Assembly (NCBI RefSeq): GCF_900094585.1
Contig: NZ_FMAG01000001.1
Span: 1-64,000, forward strand
Reading direction: 5' to 3'
DNA from: Martinezella multihospitum
Lineage (GTDB): Bacteria; Pseudomonadota; Alphaproteobacteria; Rhizobiales; Rhizobiaceae
DNA: 64,000 nucleotides
Below, piece after piece: positions 34,480-43,064 of the stretch; within the stretch, counting starts at the first letter, position 1, and the number at the start of each line of letters is the position of its first letter. The notes beneath the pieces were generated by a model, which saw only the letters and a list, made by a program, of their open reading frames with translations, was not told where the DNA came from and did not search any database. Position numbers and translations under genes: made by a program.

Positions 34480-35439
34480 ATGAGCATACCCGCATCCCAT
34501 CCCTTTGATTTCGATCCGACCTACGGCATGCAGCTTGCGCAATTGCAGGCGATAGAGATACCGGAGGCCCCAACGGGCTTCGACGATTTCTGGCAGCAGC
34601 GCTACAGGGCCGCCTTAGCCATCGATCCGCAACCCAGGCTTCGCCACAGCAAGCAGCGTCACGACAACTGGCACGTCTTCGATATCAGCTACATGTCGAC
34701 AGGGTCGTTTCAGATCAACGGCTGGCTGCTCATTCCCCGCAGCGGACAGGTGCGGCGCGGCCTGGTCGTCGGACACGGATATGGCGGAAGAGACCAGCCG
34801 GAATTCGAGTGGCCGGTAGAAGAGACGGCTATCCTTTTTCCCTGTTGTCGGGGGCTCTCCCTCAGCGCCAGCCCGAAAATCCCACCGGATGCATCGGGCC
34901 ATGTTCTTTGCGGTATCGAAAGCCGCGAGACCTATGTCATCGGCGGCTGCGCCGAAGACATCTGGCTCGCCGTCTCGACTTTGGAAACCCTCTATCCCTG
35001 GCTTGCCGGCCATATCGGCTATAGCGGCATCAGTTTCGGCGGTGGCATCGGCGCGCTGGCTATTCCTTTCGATGCGCGCATCAGGCGCGGCCACCTCATT
35101 GTCCCGACTTTCGGCCACCGGCAGTTATGGCTGACATTGCCGACCGTCGGCAGCGCCCAATCGGTTCAGGCCTATCAGGAAAAGCAGGGCAGCGTTCTCG
35201 AGACACTGCGGTTCTTCGATGCTGCGATCGCAGCGCGGCGCATTACTGTGCCGATGCTTGTCGCACCCGCGCTTTTCGATCCCGCCGTCGCACCACCCTG
35301 CCAGTTCTCTGTCGCAAATGCGCTGCAGAAATTTAACGAAACCTTCATCCTGGATGCCGGCCACTTCGATTATGCTGGCAGCGAACAGCAGAACGCAATT
35401 CTGCGAAAGAAAGTCGGGCAATTCTTCAAGGTGCTATGA
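34480..35439 (+). CDS. Acetyl xylan esterase family alpha/beta hydrolase
   Basis: A 319-residue hydrolase of the AXE1/cephalosporin-C-deacetylase family (carbohydrate esterase 7-like). The N-terminal signature FDFDPTYGMQLAQLQAIEIPEAPTG and FDDFWQQRYRAA are typical, the nucleophile elbow reads GYSGISFGGG, and the C-terminal AGHFDYAG supplies the likely catalytic His. The family removes acetyl groups from xylo-oligosaccharides. No signal peptide is seen, so it would act on imported substrate. The 3' end overlaps the next esterase start by 4 bp, so both are coupled. Confidence 0.88.
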   Translation: MSIPASHPFDFDPTYGMQLAQLQAIEIPEAPTGFDDFWQQRYRAALAIDPQPRLRHSKQRHDNWHVFDISYMSTGSFQINGWLLIPRSGQVRRGLVVGHGYGGRDQPEFEWPVEETAILFPCCRGLSLSASPKIPPDASGHVLCGIESRETYVIGGCAEDIWLAVSTLETLYPWLAGHIGYSGISFGGGIGALAIPFDARIRRGHLIVPTFGHRQLWLTLPTVGSAQSVQAYQEKQGSVLETLRFFDAAIAARRITVPMLVAPALFDPAVAPPCQFSVANALQKFNETFILDAGHFDYAGSEQQNAILRKKVGQFFKVL

Positions 35440-36164
35440 ACCGCGAATACCTGTGCTGGTACAGTCCTCGGCTGCATCGCGACATGGAGTTGCTGGTGTT
35501 CGGCCATGCCGGCGCCAAAGTATTGGTATTTCCCACCCGCGCCGGTCGCTTCTGGGAATATGAGCAGATCGGCATCGTCGCCAGCCTCGCGGACAAGCTG
35601 AATGCCGGACAGCTTCAGCTCTACTGCATCGAGGGACTGGCAGCTGAGACCTTCTACGGCTCCTATCGCCATCCGGCCGAGCGCATTCGCAGGCACAATG
35701 CTTTCGAGGAATATATTCTCAATGAAGTCCTGCCGCTGATGGCGCAGAAGAACAGGCATGAGTGTACCATTGTTCACGGCTGCAGCCTCGGCGCCTTCCA
35801 GGCCGCAAGCCTGGTTTTCCGTCACCCTCACCTCTTCCGCAAGCTGGTCGCCTTTTCCGGCCGCTACGATCTGACGATGAAGGTCGAATCCTTCACGGAT
35901 CTGTTCGACGGCTATTACGACGATGATATCTATTTTCACACCCCGACGCATTTTCTGCCGGGACTTGCCTGCGAGTGGCGTTTGGACAGGTTGCGCCAGA
36001 TCGATATCGTCATGACGATCGGGGAAGCCGATCCCTTCTTCGATAACAATCGCCATCTTAGCCGGCTGCTAGCCGACAAGCAGATTGATCATCGGCTGCA
36101 TGTGTGGGGCGGACGCGCGCATCGCGCAGGCGCTTGGCGTCAAATGGCGCCGCTCTACATCTGA
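35436..36164 (+). CDS. Putative esterase (alpha/beta hydrolase, esterase-D-like fold)
   Basis: A 242-residue hydrolase of the putative-esterase family (enterochelin esterase/antigen 85 fold). The nucleophile elbow is HGCSLGAFQAA, the acid is likely in TIGEADPFFDNN, and the histidine in GGRAHRAGAWR. It starts inside the stop of the acetyl xylan esterase gene (ATGA overlap). Cytoplasmic, with no signal peptide. The paired esterases suggest removal of acyl groups from a shared imported compound, which is inference from context. Confidence 0.87.
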   Translation: MNREYLCWYSPRLHRDMELLVFGHAGAKVLVFPTRAGRFWEYEQIGIVASLADKLNAGQLQLYCIEGLAAETFYGSYRHPAERIRRHNAFEEYILNEVLPLMAQKNRHECTIVHGCSLGAFQAASLVFRHPHLFRKLVAFSGRYDLTMKVESFTDLFDGYYDDDIYFHTPTHFLPGLACEWRLDRLRQIDIVMTIGEADPFFDNNRHLSRLLADKQIDHRLHVWGGRAHRAGAWRQMAPLYI

Positions 36165-36186
36165 CGAAGAAAGCGGGTTTTGGCCT

Positions 36187-36375
36187 TCACGCCAGTCCGG
36201 CCGGTATCGGCCGAAGCGCCTTGTGGGCGCCGTAATCGCGCTCGTGGGATTTGCGGTGTTGCCGCTCGGAGCTTGCGGAAAACTCGACCAGAATACGCTC
36301 CATCATACCATCCGGATAGGTTCCGGTGTCGTCCGTTTCAACTTCCGACTGGGCGGTAACGATCTTCATATTCAT
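36187..36375 (-). CDS. Possible small protein (62 residues)
   Basis: A minus-strand frame of 62 residues beginning MNMKIVTAQSEVETDDTG and ending with an Ala/Pro tail. The start has a GGAGG ribosome site with 7-nt spacing (CCGGAGGACTAGAA before ATG 36375), and AT-rich sequence lies upstream, which argues for a real gene. No family is recognised, no membrane helix or signal peptide is visible, and the composition is acidic then basic. It could instead be chance sequence. Confidence 0.4.
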   Translation of the reverse strand: MNMKIVTAQSEVETDDTGTYPDGMMERILVEFSASSERQHRKSHERDYGAHKALRPIPAGLA

Positions 36376-36732
36376 TTCTAGTCCTCCGGCTCTGCACGGA
36401 AACCCTTGATTCCAATATCTGTTCCATTAGTATTCCGGAAAATTGTTAAAAAATTAACTACGTCCGTTAATCAAATCGGGCGCCATGGCATCGAACTTGA
36501 ATGGCTGGCCGGATTGGAACATTCTTGCAATCCTGACGTTCAATCTCTGATTTGATTGGGGGGCTTGATGTATCGATCCAAATCGCCCTGGGCGCGGTTC
36601 TTCTCGTTGCCGGCGAAGCAACTGATATCGATTTAGACTTCAACCTCGACGTTGAGGTCCGAAAGGATCTCGGCCGGGTTCGCATGCCTTCGATCAATCA
36701 CTGTCCAATCGGCGGATAGACTGGAGCAGATC
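36376..36732. other. Intergenic region upstream of the glucose dehydrogenase gene
   Basis: No supported gene in about 350 bp. AT-rich at 36420-36470. It probably contains the gcd promoter and the promoter of the small minus-strand frame. Confidence 0.45.
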
Positions 36733-39069
36733 ATGGCCATCATCATCACATCGATCATCCTCGCACTCATCGGTCTGGCGCTCGGTGGCGGCGGCCTTTG
36801 GCTAGTGCTGCTTGGCGGAAGTCCCTTTTATCTTCTAGCCGGCATCGCTTTCCTCCTAACGGCGATCCTGCTGTACATGCGCAAGGCGGCCGCACTCTGG
36901 CTCTACGCGATCTTCGTGCTGGCAGCACTTGGATGGGCGATATGGGAGGTCGGTTTCGACTGGTGGCAGCTCGGCCCGCGGGGCGGGTTGATCATTCTGA
37001 TCGGTCTCTGGCTGTTGACGCCGTGGGTGCGGCGCCCGCTGGGCTTTCGCAGTCTGGACGGCGTTCATTACGGGGCCAATCCCTGGCCGCTTGCGATCCC
37101 CTTGATCGTCGCCATCCTCGCGGCCGTCTATTCGATGACGACAGATCCACACGATCTCTCCGGCGATCTGCCGACAACGATGGCTGCGAATGCCCCGATG
37201 GGCGGCGATGTGCCTGACGGTGAATGGCATCAGTATGGCAGAACCTCCTTCGGCCAGCGTTATTCGCCCCTCGATCAGATCAATGCGCAGAATGTCGCGA
37301 ACCTCAAGGAAGCCTGGCGCTATCAGACCGGCGATGTGAAACGCCCCGACGACATTGGCGAGACGACCTATCAGGTGACGCCGCTGAAGATCGGCGACAC
37401 GCTGTTCATCTGCACGCCGCATAGTCTGGCGATCGCCATCGGCGCGACGGACGGCAAGGAGAAATGGCGCTACGACGCCAATGCCGGGATGAATCACAAC
37501 CGTCAGCATCAGACTTGCCGCGGCGTCTCCTATTACCATGACAAGGCAGTCGCCGCCGGAGCCCCTTGCGCCGACCGCGTCTACTTGCCGACCTCGGATG
37601 CTCGGTTGGTCGCGCTCGATGCCGCCAACGGTAAGGTATGCCCAAGCTTTGCCGATCAGGGCATCCTGCATCTTGAAACCGGCATGAAATACAATCCGGC
37701 CGGCTATTATTACTCGACATCGCCGCCCGTCATCGTCGCCGACAAGATCATCATCGGCGGTGCGGTCAACGACAACTACTCCACCCAGGAACAGTCCGGC
37801 GTCATCCGCGCCTTCGATGCCCGAACTGGTGCTTTGCTCTGGAACTGGGATTCGGGCAATCCCGACCAGACGGCGCCGCTGCCCGCCGGGCAGACCTATA
37901 CGACCAACTCACCGAACAGCTGGTCGGTTTCCAGCGCCGACGAGGCGCTCGGCATGGTCTATGTTCCGCTTGGCAACCAGACGCCCGATCAGCTCGGCAT
38001 GGGCCGCAGCGCCAATGTCGAACGCTTCTCCTCCTCGGTGGTCGCACTCGACATCAATACCGGGCAGCTCAAATGGGTCCAGCAATTCGCCCATCACGAT
38101 CTCTGGGATATGGACGTGCCCGCCCAGCCCGTGCTCGTTGATCTGACGAAGGCCGATGGCAGCACGGTTCCCGCGCTGGTCGCCTCGACCAAGCAGGGCG
38201 ATATCTACGTGCTCGATCGCCGCACCGGCGCGCCGATCATTCCCTTCAAGGAAATCCCCGCTCCAGGCGGCACCATTCCCGAGGATCATGCTTCGCCGAC
38301 ACAGCCGATCTCCGATCTGACATTCTCGCCGCCGCCGTTGCAGGAGAAGGATATGTGGGGCGTCTCGCTCTTCGATCAGCTCGCCTGCCGTATCGCCTTC
38401 CACCAACATCAGTATGAAGGTCGCTACACGCCGCCTTCGTTGCGCGGCTCCATCATTTTCCCCGGCAATTTCGGCACTTTCAATTGGGGTAGCGTCGCCG
38501 TCGATCCCGAACGGCAGATCATGTTCGGAATGCCGACTTATCTCGCCTTCACCTCGCGACTGGTGCCGCGCGCCGAAATCCCGCCGAAGGGAGCCGGTGA
38601 CAAGGGCAGCGAACAGGGTCTGAATAGAAACGAGGGCTCCCCTTACGGCGTCTATATGGGGCCGTTCGTCAGTCCGCTTAGCATCCCCTGCCAGGCACCG
38701 CCCTGGGGCTATGTCGCGGGTGTCGATCTGAAGACCGGCAAGATCGCCTATAAGCACAAGAACGGCACTGTTCATGACATGACCCCGCTGCCCCTTCCTT
38801 TCAAGGTCGGCGTCCCCGGCATTGGCGGGCCAATCGTCACCAAGGGCGGCGTCGCTTTCCTGGGTGCGGCCGTGGACGATTATCTCAGGGCCTATGACGT
38901 GACGTCCGGCAAGCAGCTCTGGCAGGCGCGTCTGCCGGCGGGTGGCCAGGCAACGCCGATGACCTATACCGCCAGCGACAACAAGCAATATGTCGTCATG
39001 GTGGCTGGAGGGCATGGCTCGGTCGGGACGAAACCAGGCGACTATGTGATCGGTTATACACTGCCATGA
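36733..39069 (+). CDS. gcd: Membrane-bound PQQ-dependent glucose dehydrogenase
   Basis: A 778-residue quinoprotein that oxidises glucose (or quinate-type sugars) to the lactone at the periplasmic face and passes electrons to ubiquinone. Five hydrophobic helices fill residues 1-130, then the eight-bladed PQQ propeller follows, with the family-typical WHQYGRTSFGQRYSPLDQIN, the CRGVSYY and QTCRG region, QFAHHDLWDMDVPAQPVL and the C-terminal GGPIVTKGGVAFLGAAVDDYLRAYD. Length matches Gcd (about 780-800). ATG 36733 begins the first membrane helix. Direct oxidation gives gluconic acid, known for phosphate solubilisation in soil bacteria. Confidence 0.95.
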   Translation: MAIIITSIILALIGLALGGGGLWLVLLGGSPFYLLAGIAFLLTAILLYMRKAAALWLYAIFVLAALGWAIWEVGFDWWQLGPRGGLIILIGLWLLTPWVRRPLGFRSLDGVHYGANPWPLAIPLIVAILAAVYSMTTDPHDLSGDLPTTMAANAPMGGDVPDGEWHQYGRTSFGQRYSPLDQINAQNVANLKEAWRYQTGDVKRPDDIGETTYQVTPLKIGDTLFICTPHSLAIAIGATDGKEKWRYDANAGMNHNRQHQTCRGVSYYHDKAVAAGAPCADRVYLPTSDARLVALDAANGKVCPSFADQGILHLETGMKYNPAGYYYSTSPPVIVADKIIIGGAVNDNYSTQEQSGVIRAFDARTGALLWNWDSGNPDQTAPLPAGQTYTTNSPNSWSVSSADEALGMVYVPLGNQTPDQLGMGRSANVERFSSSVVALDINTGQLKWVQQFAHHDLWDMDVPAQPVLVDLTKADGSTVPALVASTKQGDIYVLDRRTGAPIIPFKEIPAPGGTIPEDHASPTQPISDLTFSPPPLQEKDMWGVSLFDQLACRIAFHQHQYEGRYTPPSLRGSIIFPGNFGTFNWGSVAVDPERQIMFGMPTYLAFTSRLVPRAEIPPKGAGDKGSEQGLNRNEGSPYGVYMGPFVSPLSIPCQAPPWGYVAGVDLKTGKIAYKHKNGTVHDMTPLPLPFKVGVPGIGGPIVTKGGVAFLGAAVDDYLRAYDVTSGKQLWQARLPAGGQATPMTYTASDNKQYVVMVAGGHGSVGTKPGDYVIGYTLP

Positions 39070-39120
39070 ATTGGTGACGGAGCGGCCAGGAAAGCCGCTC
39101 CCTTCTGCCCAGGCCCCGGC

Positions 39121-40413
39121 TTAGCTCTTGGAAGAGCTGAAGTTGCCCTTAATGCCTTCATCTCCGGCGTCCACGGGAGGCTCCCAGCCAAAGACGCTGC
39201 GGCCGCCATAGGAGAAGGAGCGGTCGAATTCGCCGGCTACGATCTCCTTGAGATCGGGGCCTGTCACGTAGCGCTCCAGCATTCTCGATTGGTCGTCCAG
39301 GCGCTTCAGCGCCGACAATTCCTCATCGCGACCGAGACGCCCCTTCCTCACGGCTGATTTCATCACGTTGATCGTCTCGTCATAGACCTTCAGCGGCACC
39401 GGAAAGGGGTGCCGGTCCTTGCCACCATGGGCAAGCGAGAAGCGCGCGGGGTCGGAGAAGCGGCAGGGTGCGCCGTGAACGACTTCGGCGACCATCGCCA
39501 AAGCCTTTACCGTGCGCGCACCGACGCCGGGCGTCAGAAGCAGTTCCTCGAAATCCACCGGACCACGATCGGCAGCCGCAGCGAGATTTCCGTGCAGGCG
39601 CCGCATGTTCACGTCCTCCTGACGCACATCGTGATGTGCCGGCATGACAAGATACGGCAGCATCGGCTGCGCCTCTTGTTTGCTGATTACTGGAACTTGT
39701 CCTTCCAGCGCGCTGAATTCACGAATGATTTTATCCGGCCCTAAGGAAGAAAGCAAATCCAGCTGGTCGTTGCGGGAGTGCCCGGCGCGCCGGTCCGCCA
39801 GATTGATGATCTCGCCCTGCTCGCGCCCTTCGATGGCTGCGTGCGGCGAATCCAGGAAGTTCGCCAAACCCTCCGATAGCCAATGATATCGCCGCGCCTG
39901 CCGCCGCTCGTCGTTCATGCCCTGCTGGATGACGACCCACTTGCCGTCATCAGCGACGATGAAGCCATGCAGATAGAGGTCGAAGCCATCCTGCACGGCT
40001 GCACTGTCCACCTTCGCGATCAGCCGGCTTTTCATGGCAAGGGATGCGCCGTCGATGCCGACGCGATCACCGATATGGATGAGCTCGTCCGGCGTTTTGC
40101 GCGAATGCGCGCCGCGGCCCCCGCAGACATGGATGCCAAGCTCGCCGGAAAGCGGCGTCAGCCCCCGTTTCAGAGCGCCAAGTACGCTTGTGGTGATGCC
40201 TGAGGAATGCCAATCCATCCCCATGACAGCGCCAAAGGACTGGAACCAGAAGGGATTAGCGAGACGGCGAAAAAGCTCGTCGCGCCCATAATGCTGCACG
40301 ATTGCCTCGGTGATGACGGCACCCAGGCGCGTCATACGGTCCCCAAGCCAGCGCGGTACCCGGCCGCCATGCAAGGGAAGATCAGCTTTGCCAGCTCTCT
40401 GTGCCAAATCCAC
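39121..40413 (-). CDS. DUF763 domain protein
   Basis: A 430-residue protein of the DUF763 family, which has no established function and occurs patchily in archaea and bacteria. The opening RAGKADLPLHGGRVPRWLG and the ELGIHVCGGRGAHSRKTP, LPYLVMPAHHDVR and LLTPGVGARTVKALAM (helix-hairpin-helix-like) stretches are characteristic. Acidic and histidine pairs in the mid-part suggest metal binding. The start is GTG 40413. It is convergent with gcd. A nucleic-acid-related role is suggested by the hairpin motif but is not shown. Confidence 0.85.
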   Translation of the reverse strand: MDLAQRAGKADLPLHGGRVPRWLGDRMTRLGAVITEAIVQHYGRDELFRRLANPFWFQSFGAVMGMDWHSSGITTSVLGALKRGLTPLSGELGIHVCGGRGAHSRKTPDELIHIGDRVGIDGASLAMKSRLIAKVDSAAVQDGFDLYLHGFIVADDGKWVVIQQGMNDERRQARRYHWLSEGLANFLDSPHAAIEGREQGEIINLADRRAGHSRNDQLDLLSSLGPDKIIREFSALEGQVPVISKQEAQPMLPYLVMPAHHDVRQEDVNMRRLHGNLAAAADRGPVDFEELLLTPGVGARTVKALAMVAEVVHGAPCRFSDPARFSLAHGGKDRHPFPVPLKVYDETINVMKSAVRKGRLGRDEELSALKRLDDQSRMLERYVTGPDLKEIVAGEFDRSFSYGGRSVFGWEPPVDAGDEGIKGNFSSSKS

Positions 40414-40516
40414 GACTCTCGTTCTTCATCGCGGCATTGTAGTCGCGGTAGCCGAGATATGCCATTCGCGAGACGTAGCGATCAGCCGAGGCCGTACATG
40501 TTGGATTGTGATGAGA

Positions 40517-41260
40517 CTAAGCCAATACCGGTGTTGGCGCAAAATCCTGCATTGCCCCCAAAAAAGGCTTTGGCAATGGGGAGGCGTAGGAACTGCGCTT
40601 GCTGGTGGATAGGCCCAGGGACACCAAAGCTTCAGCCTGCTTGATTGCTGCGGCGACACCATCCACGACCGGGACGCCGTAGATCGACTGCAGTTCTCTT
40701 GCGAGATCGGTCATCCCGGCGCAGCCGAGGACGATGGCTTCCGCTCCGTCTTCGGCAAGCGCGCGCTCGATTTCCGCCCGAAGCTTTCCGATTGCGCCGG
40801 AAAGTGGGTCCTCAAGCTCGAGAACGGGAATGTCCGACGCGCGAACCCTGGCGCGACCGCCCATGCCGTAGCGCTGGACAAGATTGTCGATGAGGATGCG
40901 AGAGCGCTCGAGCGTCGTAACGACGCTGAAGCGCTGTGCCAGGAAGCCGGCCGTCGCGACAGCCGATTCACAAAGGCCGACGACCGGGACGTCGCAGAAC
41001 ATGCGGGCGGCTTCCAGGCCGGTATCGTCAAAGCAGCAGATGATCGCGGCGTCATAACCCGTTGCCTGCCTCTCCTTCAGTTCGCGCAGCATGCCGGGCA
41101 CGGCTATCGCTCCGTCGTAATAGCCCTCGATCGAAGCCGGCCCCATCTGCGAGGTGGCGGCGATGATCTCCGTGCCGGGACCTGCCACGGCTCGTGCGGC
41201 TATTGCGGCCTTTTCCGTCATGGAAGCGGTCGTATTCGGATTGATGAGCAGCAGGCGCAT
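40517..41260 (-). CDS. Aspartate/glutamate/hydantoin racemase family protein
   Basis: A 247-residue racemase of the Asp/Glu superfamily, hydantoin-racemase branch. The opening MRLLLINPNTTASMTEK is diagnostic, and the two catalytic cysteines are seen in AIICCFDDTGL and IVLGCAGMTDL. The C-terminal 30 residues (SSYASPLPKPFLG) extend beyond the usual end. It is the last gene of the polyamine-type ABC operon, separated by 4 bp from the second permease gene. A hydantoin or amino-acid derivative is the likely transported substrate; the exact racemised compound is unknown. Confidence 0.9.
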   Translation of the reverse strand: MRLLLINPNTTASMTEKAAIAARAVAGPGTEIIAATSQMGPASIEGYYDGAIAVPGMLRELKERQATGYDAAIICCFDDTGLEAARMFCDVPVVGLCESAVATAGFLAQRFSVVTTLERSRILIDNLVQRYGMGGRARVRASDIPVLELEDPLSGAIGKLRAEIERALAEDGAEAIVLGCAGMTDLARELQSIYGVPVVDGVAAAIKQAEALVSLGLSTSKRSSYASPLPKPFLGAMQDFAPTPVLA

Positions 41261-41264
41261 GATC

Positions 41265-42086
41265 TCAACTTTTCTTGGCTTGACGGCGGCCGAGCATGGT
41301 CATGACTGCAAGCGCCAGCAGGATGATAGTGAAGGAGAAGAGCGTCGTCACGGTTCCGAGCGCATAGAGCACCGGCGTCGTGACATTCGTCGTCATGCCG
41401 TAAATTTCGAGCGGCAGGGTATTGTAGGTACCCGACGTCATCAGGGTGCGGGCAAATTCGTCATAGGACAGCGTGAAGCCGAACAGGCCAACGCCGATCA
41501 GGCTCGGCGCGATCATCGGCAGCACGACATGGCGGAAGGTCTGCCAGGAATTGGCGCCAAGATCGCGTGCGGCCTCCTCATAGGCCGGCGAAAACCGGTT
41601 GAAGACGGCAAACATGATGAGCACACCGAAAGGAAGGGTCCAGGTCAGATGTGCGCCGAAGGCCGACGAATACCAGGCCGGCGCAATGCCGCCCTGCTGG
41701 AAGACGACGCCAATCCCGAGCGAAATGATGATGGATGGCACCACGAGGCTCGCAACAGTGGCATAGAACAGAAACGTCGAGCCACGGAAGCGGCGGCGAA
41801 AGGCAAGGCCAGCCAACAGCGACACGACGACGGTCACGATCATAACCATCACGCCGAGAATCAAGGAGCGCTGGAAGGAGGCACCGAAATCGCCAACCGC
41901 CTGTTTCTCGAAGAGGTTGGCGAACCAGTGCAGCGAGACGCCGTTCAAGGGAAATGTCAGGCCGCCGTCCGGTCCTTGAAAGGACAGGATGATGACCGCC
42001 GAAAGCGGGCCGTAGAGGAACAGCACGAAAATCGTGAAGAAAATCGCCAGAACGTAGAATTCCAGGCTGCGCTTTTCGTGGTTCAT
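41265..42086 (-). CDS. ABC transporter permease (PotC/PotI type)
   Basis: A 273-residue inner-membrane permease with about six hydrophobic helices. The cytoplasmic coupling loop EEAARDLGANSWQTFRHVVLPMIAPSL matches the EAA motif of the spermidine/putrescine family. It starts 1 bp from the preceding permease stop on the same strand. Works with the other permease, the ATPase at 44395 and the binding protein at 43065. Confidence 0.94.
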   Translation of the reverse strand: MNHEKRSLEFYVLAIFFTIFVLFLYGPLSAVIILSFQGPDGGLTFPLNGVSLHWFANLFEKQAVGDFGASFQRSLILGVMVMIVTVVVSLLAGLAFRRRFRGSTFLFYATVASLVVPSIIISLGIGVVFQQGGIAPAWYSSAFGAHLTWTLPFGVLIMFAVFNRFSPAYEEAARDLGANSWQTFRHVVLPMIAPSLIGVGLFGFTLSYDEFARTLMTSGTYNTLPLEIYGMTTNVTTPVLYALGTVTTLFSFTIILLALAVMTMLGRRQAKKS

Positions 42087-42087
42087 C

Positions 42088-42999
42088 TCAGAGCTCCTTG
42101 CGGATATCGACGATGCGCAGGATGGCGGCGACCATCAGCAGCACGACGATCAACAACACCACGGCATTGGCGGCCGCAGCCGGATATTGCAGCAGCGACA
42201 TCTGGTTCTTCATCATCAGGGCTATGGAGGCGCTCTGGCCACCTGACATCACCTGCACGGTGGAAAAATCCGCCATGACGAGGGTGACGACGAAGATGCT
42301 GCCGATCGCCATTCCGGGCTTGGCAAGCGGGATCACCACGTTCCACAGCACCTGCCAGCCACTGGCGCCGGCATCACGCGCTGCCTCGAACAGCGAGCGG
42401 TCGATGCGCATCAGCGTGTTGAAGATCGGCGTCACCATGAAGAGTGTGTAGAGGTGCACCATGGCGAGCACCACGGCAAAATCGGAATAGAGCAACCATT
42501 CGACCGGCTGCGGGATCAGGCCCATGTCGATCAGGGCGGAATTGACCAGCCCGTTGCGGCCGAGCACCGGAATCCACGAGATCATGCGGATGATATTCGA
42601 GGTCATGAATGGCACGGTGCAGACGAGAAAGAGGATCATCTGCGTCGACGTACGACGGATGTGAAAGGCGAGGAAATAGGCGACCCAGAAGCCGATGAAC
42701 AAGGTCAGCATCCAGACAATCGCGGTGAATTTCAGCGTGTTGAGATAGGTCTTCCACGTCACCCAAGAGCCGAGCGTATCGGTGTAGTTGGTGGTGAGGA
42801 AGGCAGGATAGATGTTGGCGAAATCATAGTCCCAGAAGCTGACGACGCCGATCATGGCGATGGGCAGCAGAAAGAAGAAGCCGAGGATGAGGAAGAGCGG
42901 CGTGGCCTGCAGATAGGCGACTGCCCAGGCGGGCACGGCAAATCGGTGTCCGGTTTTCGGTGTTGCCTCTGCTGTGTGAGAGGAAGCGATCGTCGCCAT
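42088..42999 (-). CDS. ABC transporter permease (PotB/PotH type)
   Basis: A 303-residue permease with six predicted helices and the coupling loop FEAARDAGASGWQVLWNVVIPLAKPGM, the EAA motif of the polyamine family. A 25-residue polar N-terminal tail precedes the first helix. ATG 42999 is chosen because it starts the conserved part (MATIASSHTAEATPKTGHRF); an in-frame upstream extension from 43014 is possible. It follows the binding-protein gene after a 65-bp gap with a hairpin. Confidence 0.93.
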   Translation of the reverse strand: MATIASSHTAEATPKTGHRFAVPAWAVAYLQATPLFLILGFFFLLPIAMIGVVSFWDYDFANIYPAFLTTNYTDTLGSWVTWKTYLNTLKFTAIVWMLTLFIGFWVAYFLAFHIRRTSTQMILFLVCTVPFMTSNIIRMISWIPVLGRNGLVNSALIDMGLIPQPVEWLLYSDFAVVLAMVHLYTLFMVTPIFNTLMRIDRSLFEAARDAGASGWQVLWNVVIPLAKPGMAIGSIFVVTLVMADFSTVQVMSGGQSASIALMMKNQMSLLQYPAAAANAVVLLIVVLLMVAAILRIVDIRKEL

Positions 43000-43022
43000 G
43001 GTTCGGCTCTCCATTTGGGGAT

Positions 43023-43048
43023 GCCTCCCCCGCAATCGCGGGAGAGGC
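43023..43048 (-). terminator. Hairpin between binding-protein and permease genes
   Basis: GCCTCCCCCGC (43023-43033) pairs with GCGGGAGAGGC (43038-43048) with one mismatch around a 4-nt loop, directly after the polyamine-type binding-protein gene. Its position matches the hairpins after the other two binding-protein genes in this window. Confidence 0.5.
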
Positions 43049-43064
43049 GACAGGAAATATCGGC

